From assembly GCA_047967505.1 (NCBI GenBank), contig CM106538.1: a stretch of DNA of 64,000 nucleotides; one strand, written 5' to 3'. Below are positions 31,250 through 41,152 of this stretch, piece after piece. The notes beneath the pieces are model-generated. The model was not told the origin of the DNA and ran no database searches. It saw only the letters and a program-made list of their open reading frames with translations. The DNA comes from Dipteris shenzhenensis (Eukaryota; Polypodiophyta; Polypodiopsida; Gleicheniales). The stretch's first letter is position 1. Every line of letters starts with the position of its first letter. The translations under genes were made by a program, and so were the position numbers.

Positions 31250-32040
31250 GCCCTCTCCCCTCCTGCGAAACAGCCCCCCTCTCTTCCTCTCCTCACCACC
31301 CCTCCCCTCCCCTCCTGCGAAACAGCCCCCCTCTCTTCCTCTCCTCACCACCCCTGCTCTCCCCTCCTGCGAAACAGCTCCCCCTCTCTTCCTCCCCTCA
31401 CCACCCCTGCTCTCCCCTCCTGCGAAACAGCTCCCCCTCTCTTCTTCTCCTCACCACCGCTTCTCTCCCCTCCTGCGACACAGCCCCCCTCTCTTCCTCT
31501 CCTCACCACCCCTCCCCTCCCCTCCTGCGCAACAGCCCCCCCCTCTCTTCCTCTCCTCACCACCCCTCCTCTCCCCTCCTGCGAAACAGCTCCCCCTCTC
31601 TTCCTCTCCTCACCACCCCTCCTCTCCCCTCTTGCGCAACAGCCCCCCCCTCTCTTCCTCTCCTCACCACCCCTCCTCTCCCCTCCTGCGAAACAGCTCC
31701 CCCTCTCTTCCTCTCCTCACCACCCCTCCTCTCCCCTCCTGCGAAACAGCCCCCCCTCTCTTCCTCTCCTCACCACCCCTCTCTCCCCACCTGCAAAACA
31801 GCTCCCCCTCTCTTCCTCTCCTCACCACCCCTCCTCTCCCCTCCTGCGAATCAGCCCCCCCCTCTTTTCCTCTCCTCACCACCCTGCTTCTCCCCCTCCT
31901 TCCTGCGCAGCACCTCCCTCCTCTCCCTCTACCTGCCCCCTCCCCTCCTGCGCAACAGCCCCCCTCTCTTTCTATCCTCACCACCCTGCTTCTCCCCCTC
32001 CTTCCTGCGCAGCACCTCCCTCCTCTCCCTCTACCTGCCC
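31250..32040 (+). repeat. C-rich minisatellite, about 53-bp units
   Basis: Around fourteen copies of a unit with cccctcctgcgaaacagc, then ccccctctcttcctctcctc and accacccctcctct. Almost purely C/T on the sense strand. Long Pro/Ser/Leu frames across it are artefacts. Units decay towards 32160, close to the ORF4 leader. Confidence 0.93.
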
Positions 32041-32359
32041 TTCCCCCCTTCTCCTGCGCACAGCCTACGTCCCCCTCTCCTGCGCAGCTCTCCCCCCTTC
32101 TCCTCCCTACACCCTCTGCATCTCCCCTTCTCCCCTCCTAGCTCCAGCCCCCCTCCTCCCCCCTAGTCTACATCCGTCCTTTTACTCTCCCTCTCCACTG
32201 ACACCCCTTCCTCACTCTTTTCCTCTCCATCGAAGCCTGGGCCTGCACTGGTGGATCTGCTAAAGTATTCTCTCGTAGAAGATTCCGGGCTTAACCTCGA
32301 CCTCAACACCTCCTCCTTCCTCCTTGCCTCTCCAAACCTCGACATCGACACCCCCTCCG

Positions 32360-32398
32360 TACTCTTTTACACCTTCTCCTTCTTCCTTGCCTCTCCAG
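32360..32398 (+). promoter_or_regulatory. Candidate 3' splice site upstream of ORF4
   Basis: A long pyrimidine run (actcttttacaccttctcct, then tcttccttgcctctccag) ends in AG at 32398, 57 nt before the first ATG of ORF4. Env-like genes of other retroelements are made from spliced RNA; a splice from the leader to this site would place ORF4 first on its message. Not demonstrated. Confidence 0.35.
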
Positions 32399-32455
32399 AC
32401 CTCGACATCGACACCCCCTCTGTACTCTTTTCCTCTTCATACGACGCCATCGTTC

Positions 32456-35329
32456 ATGCCTATCCGTGCCTCTCGCCACAAGTTCAAACCTAGATTACCC
32501 CCCGATACTTTATTCGTTGACTTCCATCGGGCTCGAGCAGGCCACACGATAGGATCGGGCCCATCTTCCATGGCATCACTTGGCAAGCGCACCACTGATG
32601 ACCTGGGTGCCGGGTCTACACCACAAAGCACTTCGAAACGACCTCGAGCAGTTGCAGATTCACCTCCCTCCGACAGGATCACTATCATATCGGATGAGGA
32701 GCTATCCCCCTTTTCGAGTTCCTCTGATTCAGATCATGGAGGCTCTGACTATCTGCCCCCCATAGGTACAATCAAAACACCATCCAAGGCATCCAGTGGG
32801 CACAGTGGTCACAGTAACGGTGACGGTGATTTGGCCCCACAAAGTACGGCTTGTGATCTTCCACCCCCAGCTTCATCCTCCTCGATCATTCGGGTGGTTT
32901 TCAAACCTTTCCTCGATCCCACACTCAAGCTGTCTAGCATCTTGTCACCTGATGAGATAGCCCGCATGTCTCTCGTGGAGTTTGATGATGTCACACTTCC
33001 CCCGGTGGATGTCCAAATGTGTACTGCGTTCATTCAGTCTTATGACTTTGCAACAGACACATTCGGATTCTTGAATTCCCGTCACATGTTCACTCCTAGT
33101 CTCGTATCCACAAATCTCCGTCTTCCCACACTTCCCTTTTTGCCACCTCACACCGGCTCACCCACATTCCTGTCCTTCTTGTCTACCTGTAAAACTCATC
33201 GCAGAGGACATGAGTGCAAGAAAGTTCTCAAGGGTAACAGCCGAGAGGCGCTTCTAGCGAGGTATTTGTTCACACACTTCTACTCTGCCCCAGGTCACTT
33301 CTTCATCACCAAGGCGATCCATTCTGCCTTAGACTCCATTCTCTCGCTTACTCCCTATGATTTCGCCTCACTCTTCTACTCTGCCTTTCGTAACACAGTT
33401 CGCAAGCGTCGGGGCACATATACCTATACTTGTGGGCCCCACCTCACCTTCTTACTTCATCAGTGGAAGGCCAACCCTCCTTCCATTGTCACAGGTCGCC
33501 TCCCTCCATCATCTCTCTCCCCTTCTATCACCCTCTTTTCCACATCGTTCACTGTCACTTCTAGTGTTCCTTCTCCCGGGACTGCCTCTTCTCCTCTTTC
33601 GCTCAGGAGGACACCTAGGCGAGCGCCACCTCATGAAGTCTGCACCGGAGCTTCTTCAGTATATTCTGTTACCGGTGCCCCAGGGTTACCACCAGTGACA
33701 TGTCTTGTATCTCCATCAGTCGTGCCCGTGCCAGGACTTGCCTCTCCATCAGTCACACTTGTCCAGGCTTCTCCAGGGATTGCACCAGGTACACCTCCTG
33801 TTGTACCCGTGACGACGACTGTTGTACCCGGGACTTCCTCGACAGGTGTATTGTTACGCAGGACTGCAGCTGTTTCGTCTTCACCCCCTATCACTTTCAC
33901 CGATGCAGTCATCACCACAGTTCAGGCGACCTCTGACCATGTTTTGGACCAGGTATTGGACCTGAATCTTAGCCTGGGACCCGACTCCCACTCCCATGGG
34001 CTTTCTCAGGAGATGTCATCCCAGGGTGTACTTCACATTTCAGCCTCCCCAGGCAGAGACAGGACTAGAGACGGGAGTGGGAGCCCCTCTCGCGGAGATG
34101 CTCCATCGGCCACTTCAGCATCAGAGGAGGTATTTGAGGGAGGGATTCTGCCCAAATCTGTGGATTGCCCACCCCTTCATGAAAATGATATGTTCACAGC
34201 TTACATAGCTGCTTCATCGGGCCCACCTCTTTCAAATATTTCCCTGGTGGAAAAACAGAATGAAGATTACAGCCAACTACTATCTGTCCTTCACAAAAAA
34301 CGCTCACCAGTATGTGGGGAAGAGGAGGATCTCACTCAAATCTTCACCATTCCCTTGCAGGACTGCCTCGCACAGAACAAGAAGATCTCCAGGGCCCCAA
34401 CATGTTTTGTGCACTTGGACAAATTGGCACCTACAGGAAACCTGTCAACCGAGGAAGAGGGAGCTCTTCCTGACATGTTTGAGGAATTGGGGGACGTCAT
34501 TAATTTGGCGGACAGGATGAATTACAGCGACAGGTATGCGTGGATGAAAAGGTCCCTGCATCTTGCTCAACGTATCATGGATGACACCTTCACGCAGCTT
34601 GGGACAGCGGTCTTCAATTCCACAGGTTATGCTCATAAGCTCCTCTCTCAACAGCAACATTTAAAGTTAGAATTCGAGAGAGCTCAGGCAGCCCAGCAGC
34701 GCGCCACTAGCGTGACACTTCGACAACAGGAGGAAAGGTGGCAGAAAGAGAAGGACTCAGCAATACATGAGCGTGACATCGCTTGGAATATTCAGAAGGC
34801 TGCCCTTGAGGATCGCCTCCATAATCACAGGCAGGAATGGGAAGCAGCAATGACATCTTTACGCAGCCAACATGCTGCAGCTCTGGCAACTTTGCACAGC
34901 CAGCATGTCACGGAGGTGACCAGATTTCACCAGGAGATTATCAAGTTAAAAGAGTCTTTGTCTTCCTCTGAGATTGCCAAAGAAAAATCAGAATCCAGAG
35001 TGGCTGACTTGGAAAAGAAGCGTTCATCCATGGAGGAAGAATTCACAGCTCTTCGGATGCAGTTGGCCACCCTCCAGACTTCCCAGTCCACCTTGCAAGA
35101 GCAAAAGGATAATTACTACCGGCGATACCACCGATATAAAGACAAGTATGAAAATCTGAGAAATGTGATGGACACGCTTGAGTGTGAGGAGGCAGCACCC
35201 CATCCACAGATACCTATGACTGAGCCAGAGCAAAGGGATGCGCAAAAAGCCACAGAGGCAAATACGAAGGCGGAAGAGGAGAAGGCAGAGGAACAGGCTG
35301 CAACTTTACCACCCTCTGTAATCTCATAG
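32456..35329 (+). CDS. ORF4: extra gypsy gene of unknown function, 957 aa
   Basis: First ATG at 32456; the frame is open further upstream through repeats. Layout by residue: basic start (MPIRASRHKFKPRL), Ser/Asp-rich acidic stretch (about 75-100, SDEELSPFSSSSDSDHGG), a compact part about 143-336 (IIRVVFKPFLDP, ALLARYLFTHFYSAPGHFFI, RKRRGTYTYTCGPHLTF), a Pro/Thr/Val-rich linker to about 510, a second folded part about 575-700 (EKQNEDYSQLL, LADRMNYSDRYAWMKRS), a coiled coil about 720-905 and an Ala/Glu tail. I see no signal peptide or membrane helix, so a classical envelope is unlikely. It occupies the env-like position after integrase. A homologous piece survives at 44340-44870. A relation to captured plant-mobile-domain or Transposase_28 proteins is possible but unproven. 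Confidence 0.85.
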   Translation: MPIRASRHKFKPRLPPDTLFVDFHRARAGHTIGSGPSSMASLGKRTTDDLGAGSTPQSTSKRPRAVADSPPSDRITIISDEELSPFSSSSDSDHGGSDYLPPIGTIKTPSKASSGHSGHSNGDGDLAPQSTACDLPPPASSSSIIRVVFKPFLDPTLKLSSILSPDEIARMSLVEFDDVTLPPVDVQMCTAFIQSYDFATDTFGFLNSRHMFTPSLVSTNLRLPTLPFLPPHTGSPTFLSFLSTCKTHRRGHECKKVLKGNSREALLARYLFTHFYSAPGHFFITKAIHSALDSILSLTPYDFASLFYSAFRNTVRKRRGTYTYTCGPHLTFLLHQWKANPPSIVTGRLPPSSLSPSITLFSTSFTVTSSVPSPGTASSPLSLRRTPRRAPPHEVCTGASSVYSVTGAPGLPPVTCLVSPSVVPVPGLASPSVTLVQASPGIAPGTPPVVPVTTTVVPGTSSTGVLLRRTAAVSSSPPITFTDAVITTVQATSDHVLDQVLDLNLSLGPDSHSHGLSQEMSSQGVLHISASPGRDRTRDGSGSPSRGDAPSATSASEEVFEGGILPKSVDCPPLHENDMFTAYIAASSGPPLSNISLVEKQNEDYSQLLSVLHKKRSPVCGEEEDLTQIFTIPLQDCLAQNKKISRAPTCFVHLDKLAPTGNLSTEEEGALPDMFEELGDVINLADRMNYSDRYAWMKRSLHLAQRIMDDTFTQLGTAVFNSTGYAHKLLSQQQHLKLEFERAQAAQQRATSVTLRQQEERWQKEKDSAIHERDIAWNIQKAALEDRLHNHRQEWEAAMTSLRSQHAAALATLHSQHVTEVTRFHQEIIKLKESLSSSEIAKEKSESRVADLEKKRSSMEEEFTALRMQLATLQTSQSTLQEQKDNYYRRYHRYKDKYENLRNVMDTLECEEAAPHPQIPMTEPEQRDAQKATEANTKAEEEKAEEQAATLPPSVIS

Positions 35330-35656
35330 AAGAGTTGATACATGGCTGTTGGTGTTTGGGTTTTTTTTTGCACTGTTAGATTTTGCCAAGCTGTTTGGCC
35401 CTCACTGTAAATATCAGTGTTTTACCTCAAGTTGTACTCAGTTTTTTCTGCAATTTTCCATGCTGTCCCTTGTAATACAGCACTTTATTTTTCACATCTC
35501 CACTTAATACAAATCTTGGATTACTCCCACGGCCAACCACATGGTCTGTACTCTTTCCTTTTCCCACTCCATCACCATATCCATGGTTTGAAAGTTCATC
35601 TTTATTTTTCTTTGACGGATTCGTCCAACCCTTCTATTCACCGGGACGGTGAATGA
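35330..35656. other. ORF4 3' trailer, no gene seen
   Basis: T-rich non-coding sequence between the ORF4 stop and the polypurine tract. Confidence 0.5.
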
Positions 35657-35672
35657 TAGTGGCGGGGGAAAC
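35657..35672 (+). other. Polypurine tract of the 16.3-kb gypsy
   Basis: tagtggcgggggaaac lies directly before the 3' LTR; the purine run would prime plus-strand DNA synthesis. Confidence 0.75.
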
Positions 35673-36829
35673 TGTTACCTTATCACACGACCACCTGTCG
35701 ACAGGCGTTGACCACATGACGACATCTGTTGACCACATGTTGACCATGTGTCAACACAAGTTAGCCACGCGATCACACGGGTTCATCCACGAGTACTGTC
35801 CGAGGCTGTCAACCACAGGTCGACACATGTTAACCTTAGGTCGACACAGGTCAACCACAGGTCGACACAGGTCAACCACAGGTCGACACATGTCAACCAC
35901 AGGTCATCAAGAGCTGCGCACACGGAGAGTGAGCTTAGCACATGGAGCAGTCAGGAGTATTTATATTACACAGTGGTTCAGTGATATAGTGGTGCAGTGG
36001 TGCGGTGAACCAGCTCACCTGCACATGGAGAATTTACACCATCGGGCTGGCGAGTGAGAGAGTCAGAAAGTCGCCGAAGCCATCAAGAGGTGCGGTGAAC
36101 CAGCTCACCTGCACATGGAGAATTTATACCATCAGGATGGCGAGTCAGGGAGTCAGGAAGTCGCCGAAGCCATCAAGAGAGCCAGCGGCGCAACGGCTAT
36201 CCTCAACAGCTAAGGAGATAAGAGGATGACCAATGGGAAGAAAGAGGGGAGATTCTCAGCGAAGAAGGGACCCTCCAAGGCGGGGGATGAAGATGAAGGA
36301 GAAGGGAGAGAGAAAGGGGGGCATTCGGCATTCGGCAGGGGAGCGAAAGAGAGGAGAGTGAGGAGAGATAGAGGCTAGAGCTACGAGCTCACCAAGGAGA
36401 GAATGTGGAGAGACTTGTGTGTACCCTTTGTCTACTATGGGGATAGACCTGTGTATTCTGGTGATTTGCGACTTGTGTATTCTTGTGACTTGCGACTTGA
36501 GACCTGGGGACACGTCCAGTGATATGTACATTGGCCAACTCGGTCACTTTCTCATCTCTCTTGTCTCTTCCCGATATGGGGATTGTTCACCAGTGTAGGA
36601 TTTTCTTATTTTGCTTATGTTGTGGAGTTCACCGGTGATTGTCATTTAGCATAGTGCACTCGTACGTCGTCGTTCACTGCAGTATAGCATACGACACTCG
36701 CACACTACTGCACGGTGCGCTCTGCACGATCCATTGCATTAGAGCATTGCAAAACTCATGCTTCTCATGCCAGTGGCCTTTGGCCTCCAGTAACACCTCC
36801 GGAAGGATAGGAACCCCTCCCCTCAAACA
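35673..36829 (+). repeat. 16.3-kb gypsy 3' LTR (1157 bp)
   Basis: Same structure as the 5' LTR: U3 minisatellite, TATA region, 90-bp duplication. About 13 substitutions and one 5-bp insertion (in gggacacgtcc near 36510) separate the two. GCCCT follows at 36830-36834. Confidence 0.95.
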
Positions 36830-38843
36830 GCCCTTCTTGCCACGGCATGATACATGGCCTCCTATTGGTGCTTTCACATAGGGTGCATTGGACAGCTCCG
36901 ATGTTTGGTTCGGAACTTTGTTTGGGCAGGACCAGAGCCTAGGCTTGCTTGGCAGACAGTGATCATGCCACAGGCATTGGAAGGCTTGGGTATCATTGAT
37001 CCGGAGATGCTGAGCAGAGCCCTCTTGGGCAAGTTGGTTGTGCGCAGCCTCACCCCTGGTGCAGAGCCCTGGAAGCTCCTCTTACAGCGAGGGCTTCTCA
37101 GGAACACCCCACGCATTGGGGGCACAGGGATCATTCACACAAATGGATCTTTTCAGAGGCCCCCCTTACGAGGAAGGGCTCCCCCATGATGAGGAGCCTC
37201 CATCGGGTCTGGCAAAGATTGGCAAGGGCCCTCATTCGTGCTTAGCCCCATTGCAGAGAGGACTTTGAGCGTCAACCCCTCATTTGGCACTCGAAGATCA
37301 TGGATCATGATGGATGTATGCTTGGGCAGCGGACTCACAGTGGTTGGGCATAGTGGGACAGTAGTCCCCGGCCTGCTCCTTTGGCAAATGGAGCAAATTA
37401 CCCATGGATGTAGAGGAAAGGCTTGGAGCCCTAGCTCCAAGCGCATATGCGAGGGGCAGGGCAGCGGATGAGGGAGATTGACCTAGCCATCCCTGAGTCT
37501 TGGTGGGAGGGACTCCACAGGTGGATGGACAGCGCATGGCTGGGTCACTTTTCTCGGACTGGAGTACCTCGAGGATGATGATTCAGCGAGGTAGCACGTA
37601 GCCTGATTTCTTCTGTGTAGGGCCTAGAGGCCAACTTCAGGCACTTACTAAGAGAAACCCAATGATGGACGGGAGTCTAGATGGGATTCATTGGCAGATG
37701 ATCAAAGTTGTGGGCCGTTTGGGGAAGGAGTGGCACATCAATCTTCCCAGCATCCAAGAGTAGGATGCCCCCAGATGGCGCCTTTGGCTTTGGGATGAGG
37801 TTCCTTCTTTTCCTATACCACTCCGATTGGCAGAAGGCTTCAGATGGACTCTTCGACTTGGACCCTCTCAAGAGAGAGGCATTGGGTGGCCCAGAGGTGC
37901 CCCAGATTTAGATGCGTCTTTGGTCCACTTTGCGGCCGAGGAAGATCTCCTACTTCTTCTAGCTGGCTGCCCATGGAGGCTTGCCCATAGGCCCATGGTC
38001 GGAGCAAATGCGGTTGGAGGGGTAGTGCCGCTACTATTCAGCTAGATTTTTGGAGACGATCCCTCATTTCCTCTGGAGTTGCCGTAGAGCACTAGGGATC
38101 TGGATGGGAGCCCTCAGGATCATGACCCGCATGCAGAGCCTTCAGAGGGACTACACATGGGGGATGGTGGCCTGGTTGGCTGAGGGAGGTCACGCGTTCC
38201 AGATTCATGAGGTCTCTGTAGCCGACCGGATACAGGGTTAGAGCATTTAGAGGATAGAGCTCCATGAGGCGGTCCCTCCTGATATCCCAGATGCCCACTC
38301 CCCTCCGGAGGATAGCGTGTTGGAGGTAGTAGCCAGTATCACGGCGTGGAACATTCGGATTTCTCGTTATATTCTGGTGATGGGCGAGCATCAGGTTCCA
38401 CCCTCGGCTACCTTAGTCGCCATCTAGTAGGATATCATCTACACCCTGCATCCCACCTGGGAGCGTGGGACCCCAGGCTCTAGAATGACTATCGTGAGGC
38501 GTGCTCGTTTCTGCAAGGCCTGGCCTACGAGAGTTTTTTACATATTCACTCCGCAAGGGATTCGCTGGTTGTATAGTCCCCCCACAAATCCCTCGCGGAG
38601 TGAATATGTAAAAAACTCTTGCAGGCCAGGCCTTGCAGAAACGAGCACGCCTCATGACAGTCGACAGGCCTTGTATAATCCGAGATCTCCTAGGCAGTGA
38701 GCTGGTGGGTTTCTCTCGAACAGGCTGGCTTCTTTCAGCCTTTTTCTATTTTTTCCATACTCAGTACCATCGGGGCTGCTATTTTGTATGAAGTCTTTCA
38801 AGCATTAATAGATGGTTCCTTTCTTTGCAAGAAAAAAAAAAAA
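36830..38843 (+). pseudogene. LINE-B copy 2, C-terminal part and 3' end, right of the gypsy insertion
   Basis: Resumes the LINE-B frame broken at 20528 and reads CLVRNFVWAGPEPRLAWQTV, IDPEMLSRALLGKLVVRSL and GAEPWKLLLQRGLL, then a decayed zf-RVT region near 37900-38100 (AEEDLLLLLAGCPWRLAHRP in one frame). Stops and frameshifts are frequent. The 3' UTR ends in A12 at 38832-38843. Comparable LINE-B ends occur on the minus strand at 61.7-63.6 kb. A fold-back lies within the 3' UTR. Confidence 0.87.
38493..38656. repeat. Fold-back: 68-bp inverted repeat with 28-bp loop in LINE-B
   Basis: Arm 38493-38560 (from gtgaggcgtgctcgtttctg to ccgcaaggga) is the near-perfect reverse complement of 38589-38656. 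The LINE-B copy at 61.9 kb has only one arm, so the palindrome arose in this copy, probably by snap-back or template switching. Confidence 0.92.
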
Positions 38844-38869
38844 TCTTTTTCAGGGTGGGGGGGGGAACA

Positions 38870-40283
38870 AAGTTGGATAGGAATGTGACTCCATCAATCT
38901 TCATGTGGACACCTTTGACCACTCCCGTAGGCTTCACTCTCCATTGATCAGCCATTCCTACTTGGAAATGTACGTCACTTGTCAAACTTCAATCCAAGTT
39001 ATTGCAGTGTACCTTTGAGCATAATGTTCATCGTAGTGCCACCATTCTAGAAGACATCCTGTACTTGCACCCCATTTATTTCCAAAGTGTGCCTGGGAAT
39101 TTGTTCACACGTGAGGGGCATAAGCTCAGCAATGATTTACTATTGGTCCATCCTGACCAACTCCTTCTTGAACCAGTCCCTTCTTTTGCTCTATTGGCAT
39201 GCATTTCAAGAATGCAATGGTCTAGTGGGTGATTCGTGGAGATAGACGACATAGTTGCTTCAGGCTAATGTTGGGTCAAAATTCCATTATATCCTCCATC
39301 AAAGAGCAGGGCTGGGTGATGGAATTTTGTGACCAAAGATTCCTGGCTTCTGTTCAGAGGATCAAAGCATCTTGGAGGGCGAGAGTGTAAATCTGAATTT
39401 CCAGCCATTGTCCCTTGTGGCGTGCAATCCATCACCCTCTTCCCCTTATCTTCTGAAGTACTATGGCTCATTGGCCTCCTCTTTGCTGGATGTGCTTCTT
39501 GTGGGGGAGAATGGAAGGTCATGCCTGCTCTTCCTTGTCCATGCTCAGTCCTTGTGTCAATACCCTACTTTTGTCAGTTGCAAACCTCATGGTTTGAGCT
39601 TTTGGGAAGGGAACTGAGGAGTACATCCCTCTACCTCAGAACTTGATTGTATATCTCTGGTAACACTCTTAATCACTGCCTAGGGCATAGACTGGTCACT
39701 TAAAAAAGTACCGCTCTTAGAGATTGTGACAAGCCGTGATGACCATGTCCCTGAAGATATTCTTCTGGATCCGCTACTAGTAGAAGACAAGGGCAATGTA
39801 ATCTTGGGCACATTGTCGACCGAGGAGGTGGGGGATGAATTCCTTGAAAACATCTCTGGGGACGGACTTCTACTGGCTTTTGTGACAAAGGTAGTCTTGG
39901 TTGGTGACAAGGCGTTTCCGATACTGAGTTAAGTCAGATGTGAGTCGTCTACCTCCCCCGTTGCTACTACCCCAATGTACTGACTTGAGATGTTGGTTTC
40001 TCCCTGCAATTGGGACAGTCTCTATTGTACTATGTGCACAATGGTCCCCCAAACGGTTGTGTACAATTATGTTGGTAGTAGCCCTACTCCCCACATCCAT
40101 AGCATATGATGGGTCTTCGAAGGTTGTTCCCTCTGGCTGGTCCTCCATCGACCTCCTCGAAAACCACCCATCAACCATGTGGGTAGTATGGTCCATACCC
40201 ACCCCGTGACGGGCCTCCTGTTTGAACAACAGTAAGTGTGGGCACCATGAAGACATATGGTGGAGAGGCCATGGATGAGACAA
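38870..40283 (-). pseudogene. Gypsy copy 3: zinc-knuckle and protease region, minus strand
   Basis: Minus-strand remnant of the same family as the 16.3-kb element. The protease region reads SDVHFQVGMADQWRVKPTG and KGVHMKIDGVTFLSNF at about 38870-38985. The area before it matches the gag spacer (EDKGKRVMDCTPQGTM), and 39870-40283 covers the knuckle region with a frameshift (MVDGWFSRRSMEDQ; then HNRLGDH). It is cut at 38870 by the LINE-B end and at about 40300-40420 by the LINE-A side. Many disruptions. Confidence 0.78.
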
Positions 40284-40427
40284 TGACTCCTAGGTCTCAA
40301 ACTCCCTCTAAAGGCATAGTATTACATTTTAGTCTCTCCCAATTAAAAAAACAGCGTTTCTGAGCACAAAATCATTCTTGATAATATTTTTCCTTTTGGG
40401 AGGCTTGAAAATGGGCTGTGTAGTTGG

Positions 40428-40478
40428 GCACACCTGAGAGAGGAATTTCTGTGGACCTTGAAGTTGGAAAAGTTCGAG
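40428..40478 (+). pseudogene. Short sense-strand gag fragment
   Basis: Reads LREEFLWTLKLEKFE, matching LREEFLRTFKLEKFE of the 16.3-kb gag, but on the plus strand, opposite to the surrounding copy-3 sequence. It joins the C-rich tract at about 40480 without a gap. Confidence 0.7.
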
Positions 40479-40479
40479 C

Positions 40480-41085
40480 CTGGCTGCTCCTCCCCGCTCC
40501 CTTGCTGCCCCCTCTCCCTCAGCCCCTCCCTCCCTCCCTCTCCCTCACCCTCAGCCCTTCCCCCTCCCCCTCCCTCAGCCCCTCCCTCCCTCCTCCTCCT
40601 CTCCCTCTCAGCCCGCCCCCTCCCCTCTCAGCCCGCTCCCCCTTCCCTGCCTCTCAGCCCCCTCTCCCCCTCCTCCGCCCCCTCCTCTCCCCCGCTCCCT
40701 ACCCCCTGCCTCAGCTTGCTCCCCCCCCCCCCCCGCTCCCTTCCCTCCGCCTCAGCCTGCTCCCCCCCCCCGCGCCCTTCCCTCCGCCTCAGCCCTCCCT
40801 CTACCCCGCTCCCTACCCCCCACCTCTACCCTGTTCTCCTCTACCCCCCTCCCTACCCCCTGTCTCTACCTCCCTCTCCTCTACCCCCCTCTCCTCTACC
40901 CCGCCCCCTACCCCCCACCTCAGCCCTCTCCTCTCCCCCGCTCCCTACCCTCCGCCTCAGCCCTCTCTTCTACCCCCCTCTCCTCTCCCCCGCTCCCTAT
41001 TCCCCCCACCTCAGCCCTCTCCTCTACCCCCCTCCTCTTCCCATCCCCTTCTTTTGCTTCCTGTCTCCCCCATCTTTCATTCTCA
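40480..41085 (+). repeat. C-rich low-complexity tract before LINE-A ORF1
   Basis: Mostly cccctcccc and ctcagcccg motifs, several with ctaccccgctcc. Like the 31-kb array it is C/T on the sense strand, but units are less regular. It probably forms the 5' UTR of the LINE-A copy that follows. Confidence 0.85.
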
Positions 41086-41152
41086 CGCAACGCTTTTTGG
41101 AGCAGACGGAGCCTCAAAAGTGTTCGAATCAGCCTCCTCACCTCGATTGGAG

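Larger units (their letters stand above)
20529..36829 (+). mobile_element. 16.3-kb Ty3/gypsy element with additional ORF4
   Basis: Complete element with LTRs 20529-21680 and 35673-36829, primer site, gag-PR, RT-RNase H, integrase, two tandem-repeat arrays, a large extra ORF and a polypurine tract. A perfect 5-bp duplication flanks it. The LTRs differ by about 13 substitutions plus one 5-bp indel (about 1.1 percent), so insertion is recent. The size, the protease of DGGA type and an ORF after integrase recall the Athila/Tat branch of plant gypsy elements, but I cannot place it more closely. Two frame disruptions in pol mean this copy is probably non-autonomous. Two related copies lie on the minus strand (38.9-44.0 and 44.3-53.3 kb). 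Confidence 0.93.

Noticed and set aside
31129-32166. 345- and 324-codon Pro/Ser/Leu frames
   Set aside because: Translations of the C-rich minisatellite in two frames at once.
32456-35329. ORF4 as a viral-type envelope
   Set aside because: No signal peptide, membrane helix or cysteine-rich ectodomain is visible; only the genomic position is env-like.
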